Positions 1 through 6,348 of a stretch of 8,128 nt of DNA are shown here, piece after piece. The translations under genes and the position numbers were made by a program. Numbering within the stretch: the stretch's first letter is position 1; every line of letters begins with the position of its first letter. The DNA is taken from NCBI GenBank assembly GCA_027058735.1, contig JALURZ010000244.1:1-8128 (forward strand), in the 5' to 3' direction. Below the pieces are notes generated by a model. The model saw only the letters and a program-made list of their open reading frames with translations. It did no database searches and had not been told where the DNA came from. Source of the DNA: Hyphomicrobiales bacterium. Lineage in GTDB: Bacteria; Pseudomonadota; Alphaproteobacteria; Rhizobiales; JALURZ01.

Positions 1-455
1 GCCAGAACCGGATCGCAGGCCTCCAGTTCCCCGCGCAAGACCTCCAGCCCTTCTGCCGCAAGACGGCGCGCAAGGTGTTCGCGGATCTTCCCGTCGGCCG
101 CGGGAATGTCGTTCAGACCCTGTTCTAGGGCCGAAAAATACAGCCCCGTGCCGCCGACGAAAACCGGCAGCCGGCCGGCGGCGTGAACCGCGTTCATTTC
201 GCGTCCCGCCGCCTCCAGCCACCGCCCCACGGACCACGGATCATCCGGGCTGGCGATCCCGTAGAGCCGGTGCGGCACCCGCGCCTCGTCTGCCGCCGTC
301 GGCTGCGCGCTCAATATCCTCAGGCCCCGGTAGACCTGCATGGAATCCGCATTGATGATCTCGCCATCGAGCGCCAGCGCAAGATCCATCGCCAGCGCCG
401 ACTTGCCGCTGGCCGTCGGCCCTGCGATAAGAAGCGCGTTGCGTATCGCCACCAT
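1..455 (-). CDS. miaA: tRNA dimethylallyltransferase MiaA (N-terminal part, cut by window edge)
   Basis: MiaA transfers a dimethylallyl group to N6 of adenosine 37 in tRNAs that read codons starting with U; it acts in the cytoplasm. The visible 151 codons start at the ATG at 455 (MVAIRNALLIAG) and carry the family landmarks: the P-loop GPTASGKS at residues 12-19, then EIINADSMQVYRGLRILSAQ, with the Asp and Ser/Gln positions of the substrate pocket, then VPHRLYG, and GGTGLYFSALEQGLNDIP near residues 114-131. The C-terminal half (about 150 residues) lies beyond position 1. The start is supported by a GAGG 9 nt upstream and by the usual MiaA N-terminus. It is transcribed divergently from serB across 47 bp. 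The identification is secure; only the missing part is unknown. Confidence 0.97.
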   Translation of the reverse strand, partial: MVAIRNALLIAGPTASGKSALAMDLALALDGEIINADSMQVYRGLRILSAQPTAADEARVPHRLYGIASPDDPWSVGRWLEAAGREMNAVHAAGRLPVFVGGTGLYFSALEQGLNDIPAADGKIREHLARRLAAEGLEVLRGELEACDPVL

Positions 456-494
456 CGACCAAATCCTCAACGACCGGCCAGCCTCAAGGCATCG

Positions 495-524
495 CTCATA
501 CCATGGAATACGCCGCCACGTTAA
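495..524 (-). promoter_or_regulatory. Candidate sigma-70-type promoter for miaA
   Basis: On the minus strand TTAACG (524-519) and TATGAG (500-495) are separated by 18 nt, each matching the consensus hexamers at four of six positions. This would start transcription roughly 30 nt before the miaA ATG. It overlaps the first codons of serB, as must happen with a 47-bp divergent gap. The matches are modest and the call rests on position as much as on sequence. Confidence 0.25.
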
Positions 525-1444
525 TTGCCGCGCCATCGGGCGCAATGCTGGACGCGCCCCTGGTCGATGCCTGCGCGCGCGCCCTGCCCGCAGGCGCAAG
601 GCCCGACTGGCTGGCCCCAGGCATCGCCTGTGATTTCCTGTTTGCCGCCCATGAGGGGCAGGCCGGCGCCCTGACGGCGCGCCTGCGCGAGGCGCTGCGC
701 GGCGCGCCTGTCGATGTTGCGGTTCAGCCCGCGGCCGGCCGGCGCAAGGGCCTGCTGATCGCGGATATGGACTCCACCATCATCGGCCAGGAATGTATCG
801 ACGAACTGGGGCGCATCCTGGGGATCGGCGAAGACATCGCGGCGATCACCGGGCGCGCCATGGCCGGCGAACTCGATTTCGAGGCCGCCCTCATCGAGCG
901 GGTGAGACTGTTGCGCGGGCTTGAGCGCGCCCGGCTCGACGAAGTGCTTGAGGCGCGCATCTCCCTCAACCCCGGCGCACGCACGCTGGTAGCCACCATG
1001 CGCGCCCACGGCGCCGCGACCGCACTGGTGTCCGGCGGGTTCACCCATTTCACCGCGCCCGTCGCCAGGCGGGCCGGGTTCGATCACCACCGGGGCAATC
1101 GCCTCCTGTTCGATGGCGACCGGCTCAATGGCGAGGTCGCGCGGCCCATTCTCGGGCGCGACGCGAAAGCCGCCGCGCTGCGCGAACTGCGCTCCGCCGC
1201 CGCCCTGCAGCAGACGCAAACCCTCGCCGTCGGCGACGGGGCCAACGACCTCGCCATGCTGGAGGAAGCGGGACTGGGTGTCGCCTATCATGCCAAGGAC
1301 TGCGTCGCGGTCGCCGCCGATGTGCGGATCGACGCCTGCGATCTCAGCGCCCTGCTCTACCTGCAGGGGTACCGGCAATCGGAATTCGCGCCTGTGGCGG
1401 AAGGAAAACGGCAGCCGCAAGCGCCGCCGGTTTCAAACGCCTGA
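503..1444 (+). CDS. serB: Phosphoserine phosphatase SerB
   Basis: SerB hydrolyses O-phospho-L-serine to serine, the last step of the phosphorylated serine pathway, in the cytoplasm. The 313-residue product is a HAD-superfamily enzyme. Motif I is DMDST (residues 88-92), with Asp88 as the expected nucleophile and Asp90 as acid/base. Motif II is SGGF (177-180), motif III the lysine at 222, and motif IV GDGANDLAM (244-252) with the Mg-binding Asp pair. The helical cap contains GQECIDELG, characteristic of SerB. About 80 residues precede the catalytic domain, as in other alphaproteobacterial SerB proteins, and the last 25 or so residues form a Pro/Gln-rich tail that looks disordered. The start at 503 has only a weak AAGG 13 nt upstream. 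The gene stands alone on the plus strand, divergent from miaA and convergent with the Do protease gene. Confidence 0.96.
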   Translation: MEYAATLIAAPSGAMLDAPLVDACARALPAGARPDWLAPGIACDFLFAAHEGQAGALTARLREALRGAPVDVAVQPAAGRRKGLLIADMDSTIIGQECIDELGRILGIGEDIAAITGRAMAGELDFEAALIERVRLLRGLERARLDEVLEARISLNPGARTLVATMRAHGAATALVSGGFTHFTAPVARRAGFDHHRGNRLLFDGDRLNGEVARPILGRDAKAAALRELRSAAALQQTQTLAVGDGANDLAMLEEAGLGVAYHAKDCVAVAADVRIDACDLSALLYLQGYRQSEFAPVAEGKRQPQAPPVSNA

Positions 1445-1447
1445 TCC

Positions 1448-1478
1448 GGCGCCGCCCGGCGCCAGAACGCTATTTTTT
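1448..1478 (+). terminator. Possible short terminator after serB
   Basis: GGCGCC (1448-1453) and GGCGCC (1458-1463) can pair around a 4-nt GCCC loop, 3 nt after the serB stop. A run of six T follows at 1473-1478. The 9-nt gap between stem and T-run is longer than in a classical intrinsic terminator, and the T-run itself encodes the C-terminal lysines of the protease on the other strand. The hairpin sits in the 25-bp gap between the two converging genes, where a terminator is expected. Confidence 0.35.
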
Positions 1479-3026
1479 CTTCAGGCTGATGGTCTCAAAG
1501 CGCAGATCGCCAGCCCGGTTCGACAGCAGCAACAAAACGGATTTCAGCCCCTGCTTCCTGATCTTTCTCACCTCGCGCGAGACCTGCTGCGGATCGCTGA
1601 CCTTTTCCTGGCCCACCTCAAGAATGACTTCGCCGGCCCGAATGCGCCGCTCGGCCGCCAGACTGTCCGCTTCCACCTTGGTTATGACAACGCCGTCAAC
1701 CTTTTTGGAGATCTTGAACTTCGTCCTCAAGTCGGGCGAAATCTTCGACAGGGTCAGCCCCAGCAGATTGCGTTCCACATTGGCGTTGCCGGTTTCGCCT
1801 TTCTGGTCGTCGCCGGCCACGCGCGCCGCCAGCTTCTTCTCACCATCCTCCAGACGGCCAAGCGTGACATCGACGGACAGTTCCTTGCGCTTGCGCAGCA
1901 CCACCACCTTGACGTTCTTGCCCACTTTCGTATCGGCGACGATCCGCTGCAGGTCGCGCACCTTCTTGATGTCGCGGCCGTCGAACCTGATGATGACATC
2001 GCCGGTCTTGATGCCCGCCCTGGCGCTGGGCGCATCCTCGACAACGTCGGACACCAGCGCCCCGCGCGGTTCGTCGAGACCGAGGGTCTCGGTCATTTCC
2101 TCGGTCACCGTTTGAATGCGGACACCCAGCCAGCCGCGCCGCGTGGTGCCGAATTCCCGCAATTGCGAAATCACGCCGACGGCGGTCGAGGCGGGAATGG
2201 AGAAGCCGACGCCAACCGACTGGCCGCTCTGCGAAATGATCGCGGAATTGATGCCGACAACCTCACCGGCCATGTTGAACAGCGGCCCGCCCGAATTGCC
2301 CTTGTTGATGGCCGCATCGGTCTGGATGAAATTGTCATAGGGACCAAAGTTGATGTCACGATTGCGCGCGGAGACCACACCGACGGAAACCGACCCGCCA
2401 AACCCGAACGGATTGCCGATGGCCATGACCCAGTCGCCGACCCTGAGCTTGTTGGAGTCGCCGAACGGCACCGCCTTGAGCGGTTTTTCGGGCTTCACCT
2501 TCAGCACGGCGATATCGGTCTTCTTGTCACGGCCGACCACGTCCGCCTTGAGCTTGGTGCCATCGTTGAACAGCACCAGGATTTCGCCATCCTTGGCGTC
2601 GGCCGCATCCGCGATGACATGATTGTTGGTAATGATGATACCGGCCGAATCGATCACGAAGCCGGAGCCGAGCGAACGCACGCGGCGGCGGCGCTGTTCG
2701 CCGCCAATGCCGTTGCCATTGCCGCGGTTCTTGAGAAACTCGTCAAACAGATCGCGCAGGCGCGAGCCTGGGGGAAAATTGAACTGTGGCGCCGACCGGC
2801 TCGCCAGCACCGTCTTCGATGTCGATATGTTCACAACGGAGGGCTGCAGGCGTTCGGCAAGATCGGCAAGGGATGCCGGCCCCTGGGCGCGCGCCGGCGC
2901 GGCCAGAATCAACGCCATTGTCGCCGCAATGAACGCGGCAACCGGAAAAACTGCCTGGCGCACAGTCTTCGCTGCGCCATATCGCGGCTGCGCCGCAAAG
3001 CTGATTGATAGCGGATTCATCATCAT
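1470..3026 (-). CDS. degP: Do/DegP-family periplasmic serine endoprotease
   Basis: This is an HtrA-type protease with chaperone-like function that degrades misfolded proteins in the periplasm. The 518-residue protein begins with an export signal: a basic n-region, a hydrophobic core around residues 27-43, and ARA at 45-47 with predicted cleavage before QG. The trypsin-like domain shows a full triad: His136 in ITNNHVIAD, Asp171 in KTDIAVLK, Ser245 in GNSGGPLF. Two PDZ domains follow (about 298-390, starting RGWLGVRIQ, and about 420-510). Length and layout match DegP/DegQ/MucD; which paralogue it is cannot be told from sequence alone. The frame stays open upstream to 3131, but that would overlap the DUF2065 gene and bury the signal peptide, so 3026 is preferred. 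It lies 83 bp after DUF2065 in the hflKC cluster. The stop is TAG. Confidence 0.95.
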   Translation of the reverse strand: MMMNPLSISFAAQPRYGAAKTVRQAVFPVAAFIAATMALILAAPARAQGPASLADLAERLQPSVVNISTSKTVLASRSAPQFNFPPGSRLRDLFDEFLKNRGNGNGIGGEQRRRRVRSLGSGFVIDSAGIIITNNHVIADAADAKDGEILVLFNDGTKLKADVVGRDKKTDIAVLKVKPEKPLKAVPFGDSNKLRVGDWVMAIGNPFGFGGSVSVGVVSARNRDINFGPYDNFIQTDAAINKGNSGGPLFNMAGEVVGINSAIISQSGQSVGVGFSIPASTAVGVISQLREFGTTRRGWLGVRIQTVTEEMTETLGLDEPRGALVSDVVEDAPSARAGIKTGDVIIRFDGRDIKKVRDLQRIVADTKVGKNVKVVVLRKRKELSVDVTLGRLEDGEKKLAARVAGDDQKGETGNANVERNLLGLTLSKISPDLRTKFKISKKVDGVVITKVEADSLAAERRIRAGEVILEVGQEKVSDPQQVSREVRKIRKQGLKSVLLLLSNRAGDLRFETISLKKK

Positions 3027-3037
3027 TGTCCTGTCCT
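3020..3037 (-). promoter_or_regulatory. Tandem ribosome-binding site and triple ATG of the Do protease
   Basis: Reading on the minus strand, AGGACAGGACA runs straight into ATGATGATG. The upstream AGGA (3037-3034) lies 7 nt from the ATG at 3026. The downstream AGGA (3032-3029) lies 2 nt from that ATG, 5 nt from the one at 3023 and 8 nt from the one at 3020. This fixes the start region well and rejects the longer in-frame extension. It leaves open which of three adjacent methionines is used; the protein changes by at most two residues. Confidence 0.6.
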
Positions 3038-3109
3038 GCTTAAGCCATGCCAGCGCTTTATGCGCAAAATATGGCTTTGCCATTGTCATGCCCGCGCGGA
3101 AATTTCCGG
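3027..3109 (-). other. 83-bp gap between DUF2065 gene and protease gene, with small inverted repeats
   Basis: The gap holds a perfect 12-bp palindrome CGGAAATTTCCG (3097-3108) immediately after the DUF2065 stop, a 5-bp hairpin ATGGC-AAA-GCCAT (3083-3071 on the minus strand) followed by ATTTT, and GCGC-ATAAA-GCGC (3065-3053). These could attenuate or separate transcription of the protease from hflKC. The stems are short and none is a textbook terminator. An ATGACA -35-like hexamer is present but I find no well-spaced -10 box, so a dedicated promoter is not supported. Confidence 0.35.
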
Positions 3110-3298
3110 CTACAAGCCTTTCGCGAGCCATACAATCACAACCCCGACGCCGAGCGCTATTGCACCGCCTGTCCGCAGCAACTGGTCCGATCTGTCCAGC
3201 GCCAGCGCCATCATGCGTTTCGCCGCCCCCGGAGCGGCAATATACACCAGTCCTTCAATGACCAATACAAGACCGACAGCGACAACAAACTCGCTCAT
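3110..3298 (-). CDS. DUF2065 small membrane protein (YjeT-like)
   Basis: This 62-residue protein has two hydrophobic segments, residues 4-22 (from VVAVGLVLVIEGLVYIAA) and about 43-59 (TGGAIALGVGVVIVWLA). They are joined by a short basic loop containing KRMMALALDRSDQLLR, so it is a predicted hairpin inner-membrane protein. The pattern of an early Glu-Gly, a central P-x-x-x-K/R loop and a Gly-rich second segment fits DUF2065. E. coli YjeT, encoded just after hflC, belongs to the same family (recalled knowledge). Its molecular function is not known to me. Its ATG overlaps the hflC stop in an ATGA, so the two are probably translationally coupled, which suggests a role with the HflKC membrane complex (inference). 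The ribosome-binding site is weak (GGCGGG), in keeping with coupling. The stop is TAG. Confidence 0.9.
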   Translation of the reverse strand: MSEFVVAVGLVLVIEGLVYIAAPGAAKRMMALALDRSDQLLRTGGAIALGVGVVIVWLAKGL

Positions 3299-4188
3299 TG
3301 CCCGCCGGCTGCGCCTCTATCCTTGCCCAGCGGATCATTGAAATAGCGGAAGAATTCGCTGTCCGGCGAAAGCACCAAACGGGTATCCCCGGAGTTCAGC
3401 CCGTTCTCATAGGCCTGCATGGCCCGGTAGAACGCGAAGAAATCCGGATCCCTGGTGAACGCATCGGCGAAAATCCTGTTGCGTTCCGCATCGCCCTCGC
3501 CGCGCAGTTTTTCGCCGTCGCGCGTGGCCTCCGCCTTGATGATCGTGACCTCACGATTGGCATTGGCGCGCACGCGGCGCGATTGTTCCTCGCCCTGCGC
3601 GCGGAAATCGGCCGCTTCGCGCTGGCGCTCCGTCTGCATGCGCCGGTAAACGGCGAGCGAATTCGCCTCCGGCAGATCGGCACGCTTGATTCGCGTGTCC
3701 ACGATGAGTAAGCCGAACTTCGCGGCTTCCACATTCATGATATCCGTGATGCGCCCCATCAGTGCCTCGCGCTCATCGCGAACCACGGCCTGGAAAGTCG
3801 ATTCGCCCAGCACGCGGCGCAGAGAAGCGTTGAGAACCGTGGACAGCCTTGAGCGCGCCACGGCTTCTGTCCTGATGGTCTGATAAAACAGCAGCGGATT
3901 GACGATGCGGTAACGCGAATAGGCATCCACCACCAGCCGCTTGCGGTCGGATGCAATCACTTCCTGCGCCGGGGAATCCAGATCGAGAATGCGCCGGTCG
4001 AAATATTCCACATTCTGCACAAACGGTATTTTGAAGTGCAGCCCCGGCTCGGAAACCGCGCCGATGACCCGGCCAAACTGAAGCACCAGCGCCTGCTGGG
4101 TCTGATGGACCGTGTAGTACGAGTTGAAACCGACGAAAATCAGTATGCCCAGCAGCACCAGCAACCCTACACCCAGCGTCTTTTTCAT
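3295..4188 (-). CDS. hflC: HflC, SPFH-family subunit of the HflKC complex
   Basis: HflC pairs with HflK in a large inner-membrane assembly, facing the periplasm, that encloses and modulates the FtsH protease. The 297-residue protein has an N-terminal membrane anchor (about residues 5-21), then an SPFH/prohibitin domain starting TVHQTQQALVLQFGRV and including EPGLHFKIPF. The HflC hallmark RIKRADLPEANSLAVYRRMQ spans 167-186. A long charged helix rich in Arg/Glu/Ala follows (about 185-245), and the end has the conserved LVLSPDSEFFRYF (271-283). The length is usual for the family. A strong AGGGAG lies 7 nt before the ATG, inside the hflK end, and the start shares one base with the hflK stop (TGATG). 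The 3' end overlaps the DUF2065 start by 4 nt. Confidence 0.97.
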   Translation of the reverse strand: MKKTLGVGLLVLLGILIFVGFNSYYTVHQTQQALVLQFGRVIGAVSEPGLHFKIPFVQNVEYFDRRILDLDSPAQEVIASDRKRLVVDAYSRYRIVNPLLFYQTIRTEAVARSRLSTVLNASLRRVLGESTFQAVVRDEREALMGRITDIMNVEAAKFGLLIVDTRIKRADLPEANSLAVYRRMQTERQREAADFRAQGEEQSRRVRANANREVTIIKAEATRDGEKLRGEGDAERNRIFADAFTRDPDFFAFYRAMQAYENGLNSGDTRLVLSPDSEFFRYFNDPLGKDRGAAGGQ

Positions 4189-5306
4189 CAGTTGTCTCCC
4201 TGCTTTCTCAGTTCTGACAGGGGCAGATACGGGACCACGCCGGTACTCCCGTTCTTGCCGTCAATTATGACCTTGTCCATCTTGGAAAACACCCGCTCCA
4301 TGGTCTCCAGAAACATGCGCTGACGGGTCACATCGGGCGCCTTTTTGTATTCCGAATAGACCGAGAGGAAGCGGGCCGCCTGCCCCGTCGCCTCAGCGAT
4401 TGTCTGCTGCTTGTAGGCTTCGGCCGCCTGCAGGATCGTCTGCGCTTCACCGCGCGCCTCGGGTATCACCTTGTTGGCGTAGGTCTCGGCCTGGTTGCGG
4501 AGCCTTACCTGATCGGCCTTGGCGGCCTGAACGTCGCGGAAGGAATCGATGACCTGCGCGGGCGGATCGACCTTCTGCAACTGCACCTGGGTAATCTCTA
4601 TGCCCGCCTCATAGCCATCCAGCGTCTTTTGCATCAGTTCCTGCACCGCCACTTCGGTCTTCTGGCGCGCTTCGGTCAGAATCGGCTGAATCTTGCCCTT
4701 GCCGATAATGTCGCGCATCACGCTTTCGGCCACCGCTTTCACGGTATTGGGGGGATTTTGAATATTGAACAGATATTTGGGCGCATCCTTGATCCGCCAG
4801 AACACCGTGAAATCGACATCGACGATATTCTCGTCACCGGTCAGCATGAGGCTTTCTTCGGGCACATCGCGCACAACGCCGGAACGGGCCCCGACGCCGT
4901 TATCGGGCGCGGTGCGCATGCCGACCTCGATGCGGTTGATGACCGTCACTTTGGGGGTCAGCGCCGCCTCGATAGGAAAGGGAAGATGATAGTTGAGGCC
5001 CGGCGTCGTGCGTTTCACGAATTTGCCAAAGCGCAAGACCACGCCTTCCTCGTCGGGCCTGACCTGATAGAAACCGCTGGCAAGCCAGCCCAAAATCAGC
5101 AATCCTAGCAGCAGGATGAGCCCCCTGCCGCCAAGGGAGCCGCCTGGCATGAGCGTTTTCAGCCGGTCCTGGCCGGTCTTGAGGAGTTCATCCAGATCCG
5201 GGCGCTGCTGTCCTGGACCGGACGGCCCCTGGCCCCACGGGCCGCCGCCGCCACCGCTGCTCTTCCAGCCACCACCGCCACCGCCGGTCTGATTGTTCCA
5301 GGGCAT
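4188..5306 (-). CDS. hflK: HflK, SPFH-family subunit of the HflKC complex
   Basis: HflK is the larger partner of HflC in the membrane scaffold around FtsH. The 372-residue protein starts MPWNNQ and has a cytoplasmic Gly-rich tail with runs of six and five glycines and a PWGQGPSG motif, as is typical of HflK. One membrane segment follows at about 61-79 (LILLLGLLILGWLASGF), then the SPFH domain from YQVRPDEEGVVLRFGKF. Further on are the family motif VIDSFRDVQAAKAD (about 252-265) and an Ala/Glu-rich coiled-coil region containing ANKVIPEARGEAQ. The frame is open for 36 more codons upstream, but the standard HflK N-terminus and the AAGGA 9 nt before 5306 fix the start. It is the first gene of the tightly overlapped hflK-hflC-DUF2065 set; a 166-bp upstream gap probably holds its promoter. 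Confidence 0.97.
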   Translation of the reverse strand: MPWNNQTGGGGGGWKSSGGGGGPWGQGPSGPGQQRPDLDELLKTGQDRLKTLMPGGSLGGRGLILLLGLLILGWLASGFYQVRPDEEGVVLRFGKFVKRTTPGLNYHLPFPIEAALTPKVTVINRIEVGMRTAPDNGVGARSGVVRDVPEESLMLTGDENIVDVDFTVFWRIKDAPKYLFNIQNPPNTVKAVAESVMRDIIGKGKIQPILTEARQKTEVAVQELMQKTLDGYEAGIEITQVQLQKVDPPAQVIDSFRDVQAAKADQVRLRNQAETYANKVIPEARGEAQTILQAAEAYKQQTIAEATGQAARFLSVYSEYKKAPDVTRQRMFLETMERVFSKMDKVIIDGKNGSTGVVPYLPLSELRKQGDN

Positions 5307-5314
5307 GATTGGAT

Positions 5315-5321
5315 TTCCTTC
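5315..5321 (-). promoter_or_regulatory. hflK: Ribosome-binding site of hflK
   Basis: GAAGGAA on the minus strand (AAGGA at 5320-5316) sits 9 nt ahead of the ATG at 5306. It decides the hflK start in favour of MPWNNQ over the longer in-frame reading, whose added residues are Arg/Gln-rich and unlike HflK. Confidence 0.7.
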
Positions 5322-5381
5322 AGGTTGACTGTCGGCCGATCGTGTTCGCCGCCTTCGGCCGGTTCCTTGCGACTGTTGGCC

Positions 5382-5454
5382 CCCTATATAGGGAGCAATT
5401 GCCGTCAAGTCCATGGATTGCGAGGGTTATAGGCAATCGGTCCTCCGGACGCAA
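5382..5454 (-). promoter_or_regulatory. Probable promoter region of hflK, with a 12-bp palindrome
   Basis: This lies in the 166-bp gap between the exporter stop and hflK. Two sigma-70-like candidates read on the minus strand. One is TTGCGT (5454-5449), 17 nt, TATAAC (5431-5426). The other is TGGACT (5413-5408), 17 nt, TATATA (5390-5385). The second -10 lies in the perfect palindrome CCCTATATAGGG (5382-5393). A CTTGAC (5409-5404) stands 10 nt before that palindrome and recalls the CTTGAA/CCCCAT pattern of sigma-32 promoters, but that spacing is shorter than the usual 13-14 nt or so. I see no convincing terminator for the exporter gene here, so read-through from adhC-fghA is possible. Confidence 0.4.
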
Positions 5455-5472
5455 TGACGCACCGCCCGCAAA

Positions 5473-6339
5473 TCAGGCGGCGCTGCGTTTCCGGGCCGGC
5501 CACAGGGCCAGACAAAGGCCGGCGAAAATCAGAATCGCGCCGGCAAATTGCAGCCGCGACAGGGTTTCGCCGAGCAGCGCCATCGACAGTCCCATGCCAA
5601 ATACCGGCACGAGCAGAAAAAACGGCACGACCTTCGCCGCCGAATAGCGCGCAAACAGATATCCCCACACGGCGAAGGCAAACACGCTGGCAAGGAGAGC
5701 CGAATAAACCCCCGCCGCAAGAGTGACCCAGCTCATGGAGGCAAACAGGCCGGCGACATCGCCATCCGCCTCGACAAACACCGAAAGCGCCAGCAGCGGC
5801 AGTGGCACCGCGAGGCTCATCCACACCGAAACGCCGAGCATGTCCGCATCGCCGAGCGATTTGAGCAGGTTGTTGCCGGCAGCAGCACTCAGCGCGGCTG
5901 TGAGGATCAGGCCCATGCCCACGAGACTGCCCGCCTGTGATCTGTCGAACACCAGGCAGGCGAACCCGGCGAGCGCGAGCAGCAATGCGACGGCCTGCCG
6001 GAAACGCACCGGCTCGCGGAACGCCACCATGGCGATCATGACGGTAAAAAACGCCTGGGAATGGATGAGCAGGGAGGCGAGCCCGGCCGATATGCCCCTG
6101 GTCATGGCCACGAACATGAAGCCGAATTGCCCGGCCCCCAGAAGCAGCCCAAGCAGGATCAATACGCGCCACGGCACCGCCGGGCGCGGAACGACAAGCA
6201 CAAAGGCGCTGGCGATAACGAAGCGCACAACGACAAAGAAGATCGGCGGCGTATCGCGCAAGGCAAAGGCCGTGACCGGAAAGGTCGCCCCCCATATCAG
6301 GGCGACCAGCAGCGCCAGTGCGATATGTTTTGGCGCCAT
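5473..6339 (-). CDS. EamA-domain (DMT superfamily) metabolite exporter
   Basis: A 288-residue integral membrane protein with two EamA repeats (about 5-132 and 142-281), each with five predicted membrane helices, ten in all. The first repeat opens with LLVALIWGATF and has RF at 39-40; the second ends with ARYSAAKVVPFFLLVPVFG and a GE-TLSRLQFAGAILI segment, the usual DMT signature. From memory it resembles E. coli EamA (YdeD), which exports cysteine and O-acetylserine, in stretches such as ISAGLASLLIHSQAFFT and VWGYLFARY. The substrate here is not proven, so no gene symbol is given. The start at 6339 lies 9 bp after the fghA stop with CAGG 5 nt upstream, so it is probably the third gene of an adhC-fghA operon. 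The stop is TGA. The family call is firm; the substrate is inference. Confidence 0.93.
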   Translation of the reverse strand: MAPKHIALALLVALIWGATFPVTAFALRDTPPIFFVVVRFVIASAFVLVVPRPAVPWRVLILLGLLLGAGQFGFMFVAMTRGISAGLASLLIHSQAFFTVMIAMVAFREPVRFRQAVALLLALAGFACLVFDRSQAGSLVGMGLILTAALSAAAGNNLLKSLGDADMLGVSVWMSLAVPLPLLALSVFVEADGDVAGLFASMSWVTLAAGVYSALLASVFAFAVWGYLFARYSAAKVVPFFLLVPVFGMGLSMALLGETLSRLQFAGAILIFAGLCLALWPARKRSAA

Positions 6340-6348
6340 GGCGGCCTG

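Noticed and set aside
521..1420. A 299-codon open frame antisense to serB
   Set aside because: It mirrors serB codon structure, shows no domain, and serB carries all HAD motifs on the other strand.
1113..3008. A 631-codon open frame on the plus strand, running from within serB across the whole protease gene
   Set aside because: It overlaps serB in another frame and lies antisense to a protease with an intact catalytic triad and PDZ domains. Its translation is low-complexity and Arg/His/Asp-rich with no recognisable domain. Long antisense frames are common opposite GC-rich genes.
3027..3131. In-frame extension of the protease by 35 codons upstream
   Set aside because: It would overlap the DUF2065 gene and put a charged stretch ahead of the signal peptide; the tandem ribosome-binding site at 3028-3037 supports the ATG at 3026.
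5307..5414. In-frame extension of hflK by 36 codons upstream
   Set aside because: The family N-terminus MPW plus Gly-rich tail begins at 5306 with a good AAGGA; the added residues look like translated promoter DNA.
5440..5450. GTCC-TCC-GGAC inverted repeat after the exporter gene as a terminator
   Set aside because: The stem is only 4 bp with no T-run, and it overlaps a better promoter candidate.
5405..6295. A 296-codon minus-strand frame overlapping the exporter in another register
   Set aside because: Its product is Arg/Gly/Cys-rich without membrane helices, whereas the 5473-6339 frame gives a clean ten-helix DMT protein.
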